From contig NZ_BBQH01000045.1 of NCBI RefSeq assembly GCF_018397995.1, forward strand, positions 1-51,125: a stretch of DNA of 51,125 bases, read 5' to 3'. The first letter of the stretch is position 1. Every line of letters starts with the position of its first letter. Origin of the DNA: Rhizomonospora bruguierae (GTDB taxonomy: Bacteria > Actinomycetota > Actinomycetes > Mycobacteriales > Micromonosporaceae). Below the pieces are notes generated by a model. The model was not told the DNA's origin. It worked only from the letters and a program-made list of their open reading frames with translations, and made no database searches. Positions 1 through 9,486 of the stretch are shown one piece after another. The translations under genes and the position numbers were made by a program.

Positions 1-3
1 TAC

Positions 4-348
4 TCAGGCGGCGGCGCCGGCCATCTGTCCGCAGGACGCGGCGCACTGGCGGCACGCCTCGGAGCAGCGCATCATCTGCTCGTCGCCGCTGAACTGGGCG
101 CAGTCGTCCGCGCACGCCTGGCAGATCATGGCGCAGAGGCGGCACACCTCGGTGTGGTACCGCGACACGCGCTGCATGAAGGCCGCCGCCGTGCGGCAGA
201 TGTCCGCGCAGTCCATCAGTAGTTTGATGTGCTCGGGCTCCACGTGCCGACCACCCTGTTGCAGGCAGTACGGCAGCGTCTCTTCGCAGATCCGCGAACA
301 CTCCAGCGTGTCGTCGATCGCCTGCGTGGTTACGTCGTCGGTCGCCAT
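4..348 (-). CDS. Four-helix bundle copper-binding protein (DUF326/Csp-like)
   Basis: The 114-residue product has about 13 cysteines spread along predicted amphipathic helices (for example CSRICEETLPYC, CADICRTAAAF, CRLCAMICQACADDC, CSEACRQCAASC). That spacing is typical of the DUF326 family, which includes the Csp copper-storage proteins whose inward-facing Cys bind Cu(I). No signal peptide is visible, so a cytosolic location is likely. The ATG at 346-348 is the natural start and the TGA lies 4 bases from the window edge. The TetR gene 75 bp downstream on the same strand gives no obvious link. Copper storage or buffering is inferred from the family; the Cys content is seen. Confidence 0.85.
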   Translation of the reverse strand: MATDDVTTQAIDDTLECSRICEETLPYCLQQGGRHVEPEHIKLLMDCADICRTAAAFMQRVSRYHTEVCRLCAMICQACADDCAQFSGDEQMMRCSEACRQCAASCGQMAGAAA

Positions 349-423
349 GTCTCACCCGCCGTTCCCGAGTACCTGAACGCTGGTACCCGGCTGCCCGCGG
401 GCTAACCCAAACGGGCGGCGCCG

Positions 424-1065
424 TCAGGCCGGTGGGCGCAGGGCCGCGGTGATGGTGGCCGCCAGCACGTCGCCGGTCCGCGCCGGGTCGAGCCGGCCGG
501 CGTTGACGTCCTCGGCGGCGGCGTGCAGCAGCGCGTAGAAGGCGGTGATGAGCCAGTCCGTCGGCAGGTCGGTGCGGATGTCGCCGTCGGCCTGGCCCCG
601 GCCGATGAGCTTGCGGACCCGGTCCATGACCCGGTCGTGGTGCTCGCGCATCCGGGCGGCGCCGAGGTGGCGTTGGCCGGCGGCCATGAGCTGCCGGTGC
701 TGGTCGAGGATCCGCCACGAGGTGGTGGCCAGCCGGGACAGGGCGGCCGGTGCGGGGCCGGTGTCGATGTCGACCTGGTCCAGCGCCTCGGCGGCGCGGG
801 CGATGGCGTGCGCGACGACGGCGTCGACCAGGGCTTCCCGACTGGGAAAGTGGCCGTAGAGGGTGACCCGGCCGACGCCGGCCGCACGGGCGATCTCCGC
901 CATGTTGATCTCGGGGCCGCGGCCGAGGGCGGCCAGCGCCGCGTCCAGGATCGCCGCGATGCTGCGCCGCGCGTCGGCGCGCCGGGGACCATCCCGTGGC
1001 GGCACGGCGGCGGTCGGTGTGGTGGCCGCCGCCCCGCCGTCGTGCCGCCCGGTCGAGGTCGCCAT
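424..1065 (-). CDS. TetR/AcrR family transcriptional regulator
   Basis: A 213-residue regulator. The N-terminal helix-turn-helix lies around residues 30-75 (AALAALGRGPEINMAEIARA, then GVGRVTLYGHFPSREALVDA), followed by a helical ligand-binding domain. The ATG at 1063-1065 gives a usual TetR length; the frame stays open far upstream but only as antisense of the transporter gene. It begins 17 bp after the MFS gene on the same strand, so the two are almost certainly co-transcribed and the protein probably represses the exporter through the dyad at 2515-2542. The ligand is unknown. Confidence 0.9.
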   Translation of the reverse strand: MATSTGRHDGGAAATTPTAAVPPRDGPRRADARRSIAAILDAALAALGRGPEINMAEIARAAGVGRVTLYGHFPSREALVDAVVAHAIARAAEALDQVDIDTGPAPAALSRLATTSWRILDQHRQLMAAGQRHLGAARMREHHDRVMDRVRKLIGRGQADGDIRTDLPTDWLITAFYALLHAAAEDVNAGRLDPARTGDVLAATITAALRPPA

Positions 1066-1082
1066 GGTGCTCAGCCTACGGG

Positions 1083-2504
1083 TCAGTGCGCGAACACCGG
1101 GCCGTCGGTGGGCGCCGGCCGCCCACCGGGCAGCAGGATCGGCAGCCCCACGGCGACGACCGCCGCCGCCACCGCGCACGCCCAGAAGGCATGGGTGAAG
1201 CCGCCCGCCGCGGCGGTACCGGAGCCGACGCTTGCGCCCGCGATGGCCGAGACGGCCGCGACGCCCACGGCGGCGCCGAGTTCGTGTGCGGTGTTGACCG
1301 CGCCCGAGGCCGTTCCGGCGTGGTGGCCGTCGACGCCGGCCAGGGCGGTGGTGGTGGCGATGACGAAGCCGGCGCCGAGGCCGGCCGCGGCGAGCGCGAA
1401 GCCCGGCAGGACGCCGGTCCACGCGCCGGCACCCGTTCCGGCCTGGGCCAGCAGCGCGAACCCGAGCGCCGCCAGGCCGAACGCGCCCGCGGCGACCGGG
1501 CGCCGGCCGGTGCGGGTGATCAGCCGCCCGGCGAGGTGCGCCCCCGCGACGGTGGCGGCCGCCACGGGGAGGAACACCAGGCCCGTTCGCAGGGGCGAGA
1601 GCCCCAGCAGGTGTTGCAGCAGCAGCGAGCACAGGAAGAAGCCGGAGATCAGCAGGGCGGACGCGGTCAGCATGGCCACCACGCCGGTGGCCATCGGCCG
1701 GCGGGCCAGCAGCCCCGGCGGTACCAGGGGTGCGGGCACCCGGCGCTGCACCACGACGAACACCGCGTACAGCAGGATGGCGATCCCCAGGGCGGGCAGC
1801 CAGCCGCTCTCGCCGGCCCGGACCAGCGCGTAGATCAGGGCGGCGGAGGCGGCGGTGACCAGCAGCGCGCCGGGCACGTCCAGCCGGCCGGGCCGGCGGT
1901 GGCCCGCCGCGATGGCGACCGGGACCAGCGCGGCGACCAGCACGCCGATCGGCACGTTGACGTAGAACACCCACTGCCAGCCGGGCCCGGAGGTGAGCAG
2001 GCCACCGACGAGGACGCCGGCGGCGGCGCCGGAGCCGCCGAGGGCCGCCCACACGCCGAGGGCGCGGTGCCGTTCGCCCCCGTGGAAGGACGTGGTCAGG
2101 ATCGACAGGGCGGCCGGTGACAGCAGCGCGGCGCCCACGCCCTGCCCGGCCCGGGCCGCCAGCAGGGTGGTGGCGTCACCGGCCAGCCCGGCCGCGAGCG
2201 AGGCGGCGGTGAACAGCGTCAGCCCGGCGAGGAACATCCGCCGCCGGCCGAGCAGGTCGGCGAGCCGGCCGCCGAGCATCAGCAACCCGCCGAAGCAGAG
2301 CGTGTAGGCGGTGACCACCCAGGTCAGCGCGGCGCGCTCCAGGCCGAGGCCGGCGCCGATCGCGGGCAGCGCCACGTTCACCACGGTGATGTCGAGGATC
2401 ACCATGAACTGCGCCAGGCACAGCAGGACCAGGGCCCACCACCGGCGCGGGTCGGGCGGCGCCACGGCGCCCGACCGGTGGGTGTGGCTCATCGTTTCGG
2501 CCAT
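1083..2504 (-). CDS. MFS drug exporter, DHA2-like
   Basis: A 473-residue integral membrane protein with 12-14 hydrophobic helices. The first helix carries the DHA family signature region (FMVILDITVVNVALPAIGAG), and the loop after TM2 has GRLADLLGRRRMFLAG, the MFS motif A. It should be a proton-driven drug or metabolite exporter of the inner membrane. The ATG at 2502-2504 is preceded by AAGGGGG at good spacing; the in-frame ATG four codons later is less likely. The downstream TetR gene and the dyad just upstream suggest substrate-induced efflux. The substrate cannot be read from the sequence. Confidence 0.9.
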   Translation of the reverse strand: MAETMSHTHRSGAVAPPDPRRWWALVLLCLAQFMVILDITVVNVALPAIGAGLGLERAALTWVVTAYTLCFGGLLMLGGRLADLLGRRRMFLAGLTLFTAASLAAGLAGDATTLLAARAGQGVGAALLSPAALSILTTSFHGGERHRALGVWAALGGSGAAAGVLVGGLLTSGPGWQWVFYVNVPIGVLVAALVPVAIAAGHRRPGRLDVPGALLVTAASAALIYALVRAGESGWLPALGIAILLYAVFVVVQRRVPAPLVPPGLLARRPMATGVVAMLTASALLISGFFLCSLLLQHLLGLSPLRTGLVFLPVAAATVAGAHLAGRLITRTGRRPVAAGAFGLAALGFALLAQAGTGAGAWTGVLPGFALAAAGLGAGFVIATTTALAGVDGHHAGTASGAVNTAHELGAAVGVAAVSAIAGASVGSGTAAAGGFTHAFWACAVAAAVVAVGLPILLPGGRPAPTDGPVFAH

Positions 2505-2514
2505 GGCCGCCCCC

Positions 2515-2575
2515 TTAACTCGAACACCGTCGTTCGGGTTAAGTTAGCACAGCTCGTACAGCACTGTTCGGGTTA
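2515..2575 (-). promoter_or_regulatory. Likely TetR operator: near-perfect dyad plus a third half-site
   Basis: TTAACTCGAAC (2515-2525) and GTTCGGGTTAA (2532-2542) form an inverted repeat with 10 of 11 paired positions and a 6-bp spacer. GTTCGGGTTA recurs at 2566-2575 as a direct copy of the right arm, 34 bp further from the gene. The dyad starts 11 bp upstream of the MFS start codon and overlaps its ribosome-binding region. Its placement in front of a TetR/MFS operon is the basis for calling it an operator. Confidence 0.75.
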
Positions 2576-2657
2576 TCATCCACGACCGCACCCGCTTGAA
2601 CCGCCGGGCCCGGGGTACCGGACCGGCCAGGGACCAGGCCGTGGATAGGGAGCCCAG

Positions 2658-2846
2658 ATGAGTCAGCAGGTCCATCAGGCGAAGGCCAGGGCCGTGAAGG
2701 CGGCCGGCGCCGTGGCGGGCACGGCCGCCGACCCGAAGGCCGGGCTCCAGCGGGCGAAGGCGAGGTCGAGCCCTCGCCGTCTCCTGCTCGTGGGGGCGGC
2801 GATCGTCGCCGCGTACGTGGTCGCCCGGCGGGTGACGCGGAGGTGA
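2658..2846 (+). CDS. Small Ala/Arg-rich protein with one C-terminal membrane helix
   Basis: A 62-residue protein: a basic, alanine-rich N-terminal half (residues 1-42), then one hydrophobic segment (LLLVGAAIVAAYVVA) ending in Arg/Thr. This looks like a tail-anchored or single-pass membrane peptide. The ATG is preceded by GGGAG about 7 bp upstream. I do not recognise a family. It sits 43 bp ahead of the enolase-superfamily gene on the same strand and may share its transcript. Confidence 0.55.
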   Translation: MSQQVHQAKARAVKAAGAVAGTAADPKAGLQRAKARSSPRRLLLVGAAIVAAYVVARRVTRR

Positions 2847-2889
2847 GCGGTCCCGCGGTCGCGCGGGTACCCGGCCCGGCGACGCCGCC

Positions 2890-4032
2890 GTGACCGGCGG
2901 GGCGGCCGGTACGGCGTCCTCGCCCGCGATCGAGCGGCTGGACGTCCACGCGTTCACGGTGCCGACCGACGGGCCGGACGGCCTCGAGCAGGACGCCACG
3001 CTGACCTGGGACTCGACCACGATGGTCCTGGTCCAGGCGCACGCCGCCGGCATGACGGGCCTGGGCTACACGTACGCGGACGCCTCCGCGGCGGTCCTGG
3101 TGGAGTCCCAACTGGCGCCGGCGGTCAGCGGGGCCGACGCGCTGTCCCCGGCGTCCGCGTGGGCGGCGATGACCGCCCGGATCCGCAACGCGGGCCGCCC
3201 CGGCGCCGGCGCGATGGCGGTATCCGCGGTGGACATCGCGCTGTGGGACCTGCGGGCGAAGCTCGCGGGCGCGCCGCTGTTCCGGACGCTGCCCGCCTTC
3301 CACGACCACCTGCCCGTCTACGGCAGCGGCGGCTTCACCAACTATCCCGTCGACCGCCTCGTGCGGCAGTTGACCGGCTGGGTCGACCAGGGCATCGACC
3401 AGGTCAAGCTGAAGACCTCCCGGCACCCGGAGCGGGACCCCGGGCGGCTGTCGGCGGTACGGGCGGCGATCGGCGACGGGCCGCGCCTGTTCACCGACGC
3501 CAACGGCGGGCTGCGGGGCAAGCAGGCGCTGGAGTGGGCGCACCGGTTCCGCGGCGAGTGGGACGTCACCTGGCTGGAGGAGCCGGTCAGCTCGGCGGAC
3601 TTCGTGGGGCTGCGGACGGTCCGCGAGGCCGGGCCGCCCGGGCTGGACGTGGCCGCCGGCGAGTACGGCTTCGTGCTGCGCGACTTCACGAACCTCGTCG
3701 AACACCGGGCGGTGGACTGCCTCCAGGCGGACGTGACCCGCTGCGGCGGCGTCACCGGGCTGATCCAGGTGGCCGGGCTGGCGGTCGGCCACGATCTGGA
3801 TCTTTCCGCGCACTGCGCCCCGGCCGCGTCCGCGCACGCGTTCTGCGCCGTCTACCGGCCGCGGCACCTGGAGTACTTCCACGACCACGTGCGGGTCGAG
3901 CGGCTGGCGTTCGACGGCCTTCCCGCGCTCCGCGACGGCGCCCTCTGGCCCGACCCGGGGCGGCCCGGCCTCGGGTTGGCGGTCCGCTGGGCGGACCTGG
4001 AGCCGTACCGGGTGCACGGCCGGCGACCGTGA
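2890..4032 (+). CDS. Enolase-superfamily enzyme (mandelate racemase/muconate cycloisomerase-like)
   Basis: A 380-residue enzyme with the capping domain followed by the TIM-barrel catalytic domain. Visible catalytic features are the KxK motif (VKLKTS, Lys173 and Lys175), metal ligands Asp203 (FTDANG), Glu230 in WLEEP and Glu258 (AAGEYG), then Asp281 (LQADVTRCGG) and His308 (SAHCAP), which look like the His-Asp dyad of the mandelate racemase subgroup. It probably abstracts an alpha-proton from a carboxylate and then racemises or dehydrates an acid sugar or hydroxy acid; substrate not assignable. The start is a GTG at 2890. Enzyme class confident, reaction not. Confidence 0.85.
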   Translation: MTGGAAGTASSPAIERLDVHAFTVPTDGPDGLEQDATLTWDSTTMVLVQAHAAGMTGLGYTYADASAAVLVESQLAPAVSGADALSPASAWAAMTARIRNAGRPGAGAMAVSAVDIALWDLRAKLAGAPLFRTLPAFHDHLPVYGSGGFTNYPVDRLVRQLTGWVDQGIDQVKLKTSRHPERDPGRLSAVRAAIGDGPRLFTDANGGLRGKQALEWAHRFRGEWDVTWLEEPVSSADFVGLRTVREAGPPGLDVAAGEYGFVLRDFTNLVEHRAVDCLQADVTRCGGVTGLIQVAGLAVGHDLDLSAHCAPAASAHAFCAVYRPRHLEYFHDHVRVERLAFDGLPALRDGALWPDPGRPGLGLAVRWADLEPYRVHGRRP

Positions 4033-4126
4033 ACCCGGGACCACTCCCGGACGGGCGCTTTGTCCCGGCTGTTCCGGGGTAACCGCCCCGAGAGGCGACG
4101 GCCCCCGATACCTCACGGAGGGTGTC

Positions 4127-4861
4127 ATGACACACGTAGCCCGCACACCGGCCGCGCCGTCCCCGGACGGTGGGGACTTCAGGTTCTGGCGCGACCACAC
4201 CCACATCTCGTTGCAGCCGGTGGCCGCGCCGTCCGTGCTGGGCCTGTACGGCTTCGCGGCGGCGACGTTCATCGTCGGCGCCAACCTCGCCGGCTGGTAC
4301 GGCAACACGGGCACCCCGGTGTTCCTGTTTCCGTTCGCCGCGATGACCGGTGGACTCGCCCAGCTTCTGGCCGGGATGTGGGCCTACCGTGCCCGGGACA
4401 CGTTGGCGACGGCGATGCACGGCATCTGGGGTGCCTTCTGGCTCGCCTACGGCCTGCTGTTCCTGCTGGTCGCGGTCCACGTGCTGACCCCGCCGACGCC
4501 GTTCGTGCCGCTCGGCTACTGGTTCATCGCGCTGGCCGCGATCACCTGGGCCGGCGCTTTCGCCGCCATGTCGCAGAACGCCGGCCTGGCCGCGCTGCTG
4601 GCGGCCCTGGCCCTGGGCTCGAGCCTGGCGGCCGCCGGGTTCATCAGCGGCTCCACCACCTGGGTCAGGCTCGCCGGGTGGGCGTTCGTCATCTCGGCGG
4701 CGCTGGGCTGGTACGTCGCGACCGCACTGCTGCTGGAGGCCACGTACAAGCGGGTGATCCTGCCGCTCGGCCGGGTCGGCGGCGCCAACACGCCCGGCGA
4801 GTCGCCCCGCCAGGTGATCCAGTACCGGGCCGGCGAGCCGGGCGTCAAGGTCGGCCAGTGA
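4127..4861 (+). CDS. GPR1/FUN34/YaaH (AceTr) family transporter
   Basis: A 244-residue membrane protein with six hydrophobic helices, a short polar N-terminus, and the family regions PSVLGLYGFAAATF in TM1 (a divergent NPAPLGL motif) and GIWGAFWLAYG in TM3. Family members move acetate, succinate or ammonia-linked small molecules. GGAGGGTG precedes the ATG. The next two same-strand genes are an FmdB zinc ribbon and a formamidase, so in this context it may import short amides or handle the formate/ammonium they release. That role is inference. Confidence 0.85.
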   Translation: MTHVARTPAAPSPDGGDFRFWRDHTHISLQPVAAPSVLGLYGFAAATFIVGANLAGWYGNTGTPVFLFPFAAMTGGLAQLLAGMWAYRARDTLATAMHGIWGAFWLAYGLLFLLVAVHVLTPPTPFVPLGYWFIALAAITWAGAFAAMSQNAGLAALLAALALGSSLAAAGFISGSTTWVRLAGWAFVISAALGWYVATALLLEATYKRVILPLGRVGGANTPGESPRQVIQYRAGEPGVKVGQ

Positions 4862-4985
4862 GTCGGGGTGGACGGCACGTGCGCCTCTGTCGCACCACCG
4901 TTCACGAGTTGCCGCGTTGGCCTGCGGACGGGTGTCGCACGCACGGATGCTCACACTACGGCACGTGACTTCAAGGGGGCCCGGG

Positions 4986-5267
4986 GTGGCGACCTACGAG
5001 TACCGGTGTGCGGGGCATGGCGACTTCGCGGTCCGCTACCCGATCGGCGAGGCGGTCGCGGTGGCGCCCTGTCCCGCCTGCGGGAGTGACGCGGTCCGGG
5101 TGTTCTCGGCGCCGCTGCTCACCCGGACCTCGCGTCCGCTGGCGGCGGCGATCGAGCGTAGCGAGCGCAGCGCGGAGGCACCCGAGGTGGTGTCCGCCGT
5201 TCCCGGGCGGCGGCGGGCGGCCCCGCCGCGGGTCGCCCCGGGGCGCCCTCGGCTGCCACGGCCGTGA
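4986..5267 (+). CDS. FmdB-type zinc-ribbon protein
   Basis: A 93-residue protein starting VATYEYRCAGHGDF, the typical FmdB opening, with a second half-knuckle APCPACGSDAV around residues 35-45. Together they give a Cys/His zinc ribbon with one Cys replaced by His (CAGH), followed by a basic, disordered tail. The GTG at 4986 with AAGGGGG upstream is chosen over start codons further upstream because the family begins directly at (M)ATYEYRC. FmdB was named as a putative regulator of formamidase; it lies 33 bp before the formamidase gene. Confidence 0.8.
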   Translation: MATYEYRCAGHGDFAVRYPIGEAVAVAPCPACGSDAVRVFSAPLLTRTSRPLAAAIERSERSAEAPEVVSAVPGRRRAAPPRVAPGRPRLPRP

Positions 5268-5300
5268 CCATCCCGAGCGGCCCGAAGGGACCTTGAAGCC

Positions 5301-6554
5301 ATGCCCGAAGTGTTGTTCCCGCTGGACTCGACGCGCAAGTTCACGGACCAGGAACTGATCGGCCACAACCGGTGGCATCCCGACATCCCGCCCGTCGTGA
5401 CCGTCCGCCCCGGGCAGACGTTCCGGGTGCACTGCCGCGAGTGGTTCGACGGAAACATCCACAACGACGACTCGGCGCAGGACGTCCGGGACGCGCCGCT
5501 GTCGATCGTGCACGCGCTCAGCGGGCCGTTCGCGGTGCAGGGCGCCGAGCCGGGCGACCTGCTCCTGGTCGACATCGTCGACGTCGGCCCGATCCCGCAG
5601 GAGGACTCCGGGCCGCTGGCCGGGCAGGGCTGGGGGTACACGGGCATCTTCGCGAAGCAGAACGGCGGCGGCTTTCTCACCGACGTCTTCCCTGACGCGT
5701 ACAAGGCCATCTGGGACTTCCGGGGGCAGCAGGCCACGTCCCGGCACGTTCCCGGGGTGACCTTCACCGGCATAACCCACCCGGGAATGATGGGGACCGC
5801 CCCGTCGGCCAAGATGCTGGCGAAGTGGAACAAACGGGAGGCGGCGCTGCGCGCCACGGACCCGGACCGGGTGCCGCCGCTGTCGCTGCCGCCCGAGCCG
5901 CGCGACGCCGTCCTGGGCAGCCTGACCGGCGCGGAGTTCGACCGGGTGGCGGCGGAGGCGGCCCGGACGGCGCCGCCCCGGGAGAACGGCGGGAACCAGG
6001 ACATCAAGAACCTCACCAAGGGCAGCCGCGTCTTCTACCCCGTCTACGTGCCGGGCGCCAACCTGTCCGTCGGCGACCTGCACTTCTCCCAGGGCGACGG
6101 CGAGATCACCTTCTGCGGCGCGATCGAGATGGGCGGCTTCCTGGACCTGCACGTCGACCTGATCAAGGGCGGCATGCAGACGTACGGGGTCAGCGAAAAC
6201 TGCATCTTCCTGCCCGGCAACACTCCCCCGCAGTACTGCCGGTGGCTCGCCTTCTCCGGCATCTCCGTCACGACGGACGGCGAGCAGCGCTACCTGGACT
6301 CCCAGTTGTCCTTCCAGCGCGCCTGCCTGCACGCGATCGACTACCTGACGAAGTTCGGGTACCGGCCGGAACAGGCGTACCTGCTGCTCGGGGCGGCGCC
6401 GATCGAGGGCCGGTTCTCGGGCGTGGTGGACATCCCGAACTCGTGCGCCACGGTCTATCTCCCGACCGAGATCTTCGACTTCGACGTGCGGCCGTCGGCC
6501 GCGGGTCCGAGCCGGATCGACGCGGGCACGGGCGCCCCCAAGTCCACCTTCTGA
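5301..6554 (+). CDS. fmdA: Formamidase (acetamidase/formamidase family)
   Basis: A 417-residue cytosolic hydrolase with full-length similarity to FmdA/AmdA. Recognisable stretches are GHNRWHPDIPPVVTVRPGQ near the N-terminus, EWFDGNIHNDDS, GPFAVQGAEPGDLLLVDI, and the C-terminal half with GDGEITFCGAIEMGG. It hydrolyses formamide or short aliphatic amides to acid plus ammonia. It forms an operon with the zinc ribbon and the GPR1-type carrier. No frameshift or truncation is visible. Confidence 0.92.
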   Translation: MPEVLFPLDSTRKFTDQELIGHNRWHPDIPPVVTVRPGQTFRVHCREWFDGNIHNDDSAQDVRDAPLSIVHALSGPFAVQGAEPGDLLLVDIVDVGPIPQEDSGPLAGQGWGYTGIFAKQNGGGFLTDVFPDAYKAIWDFRGQQATSRHVPGVTFTGITHPGMMGTAPSAKMLAKWNKREAALRATDPDRVPPLSLPPEPRDAVLGSLTGAEFDRVAAEAARTAPPRENGGNQDIKNLTKGSRVFYPVYVPGANLSVGDLHFSQGDGEITFCGAIEMGGFLDLHVDLIKGGMQTYGVSENCIFLPGNTPPQYCRWLAFSGISVTTDGEQRYLDSQLSFQRACLHAIDYLTKFGYRPEQAYLLLGAAPIEGRFSGVVDIPNSCATVYLPTEIFDFDVRPSAAGPSRIDAGTGAPKSTF

Positions 6555-6601
6555 CGCGCACCCGACCCGTGGCCGGTCGGGGGTCGCCTCGCCGCTGATG
6601 G

Positions 6602-6645
6602 ATGAGCGTATGCTCATGAGCGCGCGCTCATGAGCGCTTGCTCAT
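6602..6645 (+). promoter_or_regulatory. Three overlapping palindromic operators (14-bp period)
   Basis: Three 16-bp sites with identical arms ATGAGC...GCTCAT start at 6602, 6616 and 6630, each sharing 2 bp with the next. The middle copy ATGAGCGCGCGCTCAT is a perfect palindrome; the outer two differ only in the central four bases (GTAT, GCTT). The array ends 17 bp before the ABC ATPase start codon. The TetR gene at the end of the same operon (8080-8721) is the obvious candidate ligand. Confidence 0.8.
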
Positions 6646-6662
6646 CTATCGAGGAGAGGATC

Positions 6663-7358
<696 letters not shown>

Positions 7359-7367
7359 GAGCATCCG

Positions 7368-8090
7368 ATGCGCACCGAAATCCTCAAGCTGCGCACCGTG
7401 CGCACCCCGCTCGTGCTGCTCGCCGCCGCCCAGCTGGTGATCGTGGCCGGGATCAGCGGGCTGTTCGTCAGCGGCAACGACCCGACCGACCCGGACGTCC
7501 CGCTGCGCGCCGTCGCGCACGCCGGGCTGGTGTCGATCTTCTCGCTGGTGCTGGGCATCCTCGCCGTCGCCGGCGAGTACCGGCACAAGAGCATCACCGA
7601 CACGTACCTGGGCACGCCGCGCCGGGGCCGGGTCGTGGCCGCCAAGCTCGCCGTGTACGCGGGCACCGGCGTCGTCTTCGGCCTGGCCAGTTCGGTCGTG
7701 GCCCTCACCGCCGCCGCGATCTGGCTCAACGCCAAGGGCGGCTCCCTCGACCTCGGCTCGTCCGCCGTCTGGAAGACCCTCGCCGGCTGCGTGGTCTGGA
7801 ACGCCTGCTTCGCCGCGGTCGGGGTGGGGGTCGGCGCGCTGGTCCGCAACGTCATCGCCGCCGTCGCGGGCGCCCTGGCCTGGCTCGCCCTCATCGAGGG
7901 CATCGTGGGGCAACTGCTGGGCGACCTCGGCAGGTGGCTGCCGTTCCGCAGCGGGCAGGCGCTGGAGGGGGTGTCGTTCCCGGGTATCGACATGCTGCCG
8001 CAGTGGGGCGGCGGGGTCGTGCTGGCCGGCTACGCGGCGATCTTCGCGCTGCTGGCGGTGTCGACTACCGTAAGGCGCGATGTCTCCTAG
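7368..8090 (+). CDS. ABC-2 type transporter permease
   Basis: A 240-residue membrane protein starting [15 protein letters not shown], the usual ABC-2 cytoplasmic entry helix. About six hydrophobic segments follow (for example [19 protein letters not shown] and [20 protein letters not shown]). [11 protein letters not shown] is a typical re-entrant loop. It pairs with the upstream ATPase, and its last 11 bases overlap the start of the TetR gene, which indicates translational coupling. Confidence 0.9.
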   Translation: MRTEILKLRTVRTPLVLLAAAQLVIVAGISGLFVSGNDPTDPDVPLRAVAHAGLVSIFSLVLGILAVAGEYRHKSITDTYLGTPRRGRVVAAKLAVYAGTGVVFGLASSVVALTAAAIWLNAKGGSLDLGSSAVWKTLAGCVVWNACFAAVGVGVGALVRNVIAAVAGALAWLALIEGIVGQLLGDLGRWLPFRSGQALEGVSFPGIDMLPQWGGGVVLAGYAAIFALLAVSTTVRRDVS

Positions 8091-8721
8091 ACGCACCGTG
8101 GCGGCGCGGGGCCGGGCCGGCGAGGACCCGGCCGCCGCGCTGCGCGCGCAACTCGTCGACGCCGCCGAGCGGCTGCTCACCGAGGGTCAGATCGGCTCGG
8201 TCACCACCCGGCAGATCGCCCGCGCGGCGGGGGTGTCCGACGGGGTGCTCTACAACTACTTCGCCGACAAGCACGAACTCGTCGTCGAGGCACTGATCCG
8301 CCGGTACACCCGGGAACTGGGCGGGTTCGAGGCCGGGCTGCCGCAGCCGGGCGCGGGCGCGGTGCGGGAGAACCTCATCGCGTACACGACCGCCATCCAC
8401 AACCTGGTCGCCGGCACCCTGCCGGTGGCCGCGGGCCTGATGTCCGAGCCGGCCCTGCTGCACCGGTTCGTCGTCGAGGTCCACCGCGAGCCCCTCGGCC
8501 CCCAGCGGCTGCGCCAGCCGCTGGCCGACTACCTGCGCGCCGAGCAGCGACTCGGCCGGCTCGGCGACTTCCCGATCGACGCCACCCTCGCGATGATCAT
8601 GGGCCCGGCAATCCTGCTCGGCATCACCGAGGTCGTCGGGGGCGTCTCCCGCGACGTGCTCGGCGCCGGCATCCCCGCCATCGTCGACACCCTGCTCACC
8701 GGGATCGCCGCCGGAGGCTGA
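8080..8721 (+). CDS. TetR/AcrR family regulator, third gene of the ABC operon
   Basis: A 213-residue regulator with the HTH at about residues 40-80 ([33 protein letters not shown]) and a helical effector domain. The ATG at 8080 lies inside the end of the permease gene. Placed last in an operon that begins behind three ATGAGC/GCTCAT palindromes, it probably autorepresses the whole unit. This is context-based; no ligand is predicted. Confidence 0.9.
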   Translation: MSPRRTVAARGRAGEDPAAALRAQLVDAAERLLTEGQIGSVTTRQIARAAGVSDGVLYNYFADKHELVVEALIRRYTRELGGFEAGLPQPGAGAVRENLIAYTTAIHNLVAGTLPVAAGLMSEPALLHRFVVEVHREPLGPQRLRQPLADYLRAEQRLGRLGDFPIDATLAMIMGPAILLGITEVVGGVSRDVLGAGIPAIVDTLLTGIAAGG

Positions 8722-8798
8722 GCCGGCTCCGCACCAACCGCCACGACGTAGCAGGGCACGGTCCCGTCGGCACCCGCGGGCGGCGATAGTGTCGCCGT

Positions 8799-9473
8799 AT
8801 GCGGCAGGTGGTGATTCCCGGGCGTTTCAACGGCCCGCCCGGCTCGGGCAACGGCGGGTACTGCGCGGGCGTCTTCGCCGGCGCCTTCCCGCCCGCCCCC
8901 ACGCAGGTGGGCCGGTGCGAGGTGACGCTGCGCATGCCGCCGCCGCTGGAGATCGCGCTGTCGGTGGTCGACGGGCGCGTCCAGGCACCCGACGGCTCGC
9001 TGGTGGCCGAGGTGGCCGCGGGCGACGAGGTGGTGGCCGCCGTGCCGCCGGTCGGGTACGCGGAGGCGGTCGCCGCCTCGACCGGGTACGCCGGCTTCGC
9101 CGACCACCCGTTCCCCACCTGCTATGTCTGCGGGCCGGCCCGCACCGACGGCCTGGGCATCTTCCCCGGTCGCCGGGCGGACGGCACGACCGCCGCGCCG
9201 TGGACCGTCCCCGCCGACGTGTCACCCGCGACCGTCTGGGCCGCGCTGGACTGCCCCGGCGGGTGGGCGGTGATCGGCGCGGGCCGCCCGTACGTGCTGG
9301 GGAGGATCGTGGCCCGGCTCGAGCGGATGCCCCGGCCCGGCGACCAGTGCGTCGTCCGGGGCGCGTTGGTGGCGGCCGAGGGGCGCAAGGCCCTCGTGCA
9401 CACCACCCTGTACGGACCCGACGGCGACGAACTCGCCCGCGCCCGCGCCACCTGGATCGCCATCACCGGCTGA
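8799..9473 (+). CDS. Hotdog-fold/thioesterase-like protein of unknown function
   Basis: A 224-residue protein. The N-terminal half starts FNGPPGSGNGGYCAGVFAG, which resembles the acceptor loop of hotdog thioesterase-like proteins; the middle has FPTCYVCGPARTDGLGIFPG with a CxxC. The C-terminal half (RIVARLERMPRPGDQCVVRG) resembles a second hotdog repeat. Actinobacterial proteins of this layout are generally of unknown role; acyl-CoA hydrolysis would be a guess. It begins 77 bp after the TetR gene and converges with the PucR-like gene. Confidence 0.6.
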   Translation: MRQVVIPGRFNGPPGSGNGGYCAGVFAGAFPPAPTQVGRCEVTLRMPPPLEIALSVVDGRVQAPDGSLVAEVAAGDEVVAAVPPVGYAEAVAASTGYAGFADHPFPTCYVCGPARTDGLGIFPGRRADGTTAAPWTVPADVSPATVWAALDCPGGWAVIGAGRPYVLGRIVARLERMPRPGDQCVVRGALVAAEGRKALVHTTLYGPDGDELARARATWIAITG

Positions 9474-9486
9474 GGCGGGTACGCGG

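Noticed and set aside
402-992. Alternative minus-strand frame over the TetR gene
   Set aside because: Pro/Ser/Arg-rich shadow; the frame ending at 424 contains a complete TetR HTH.
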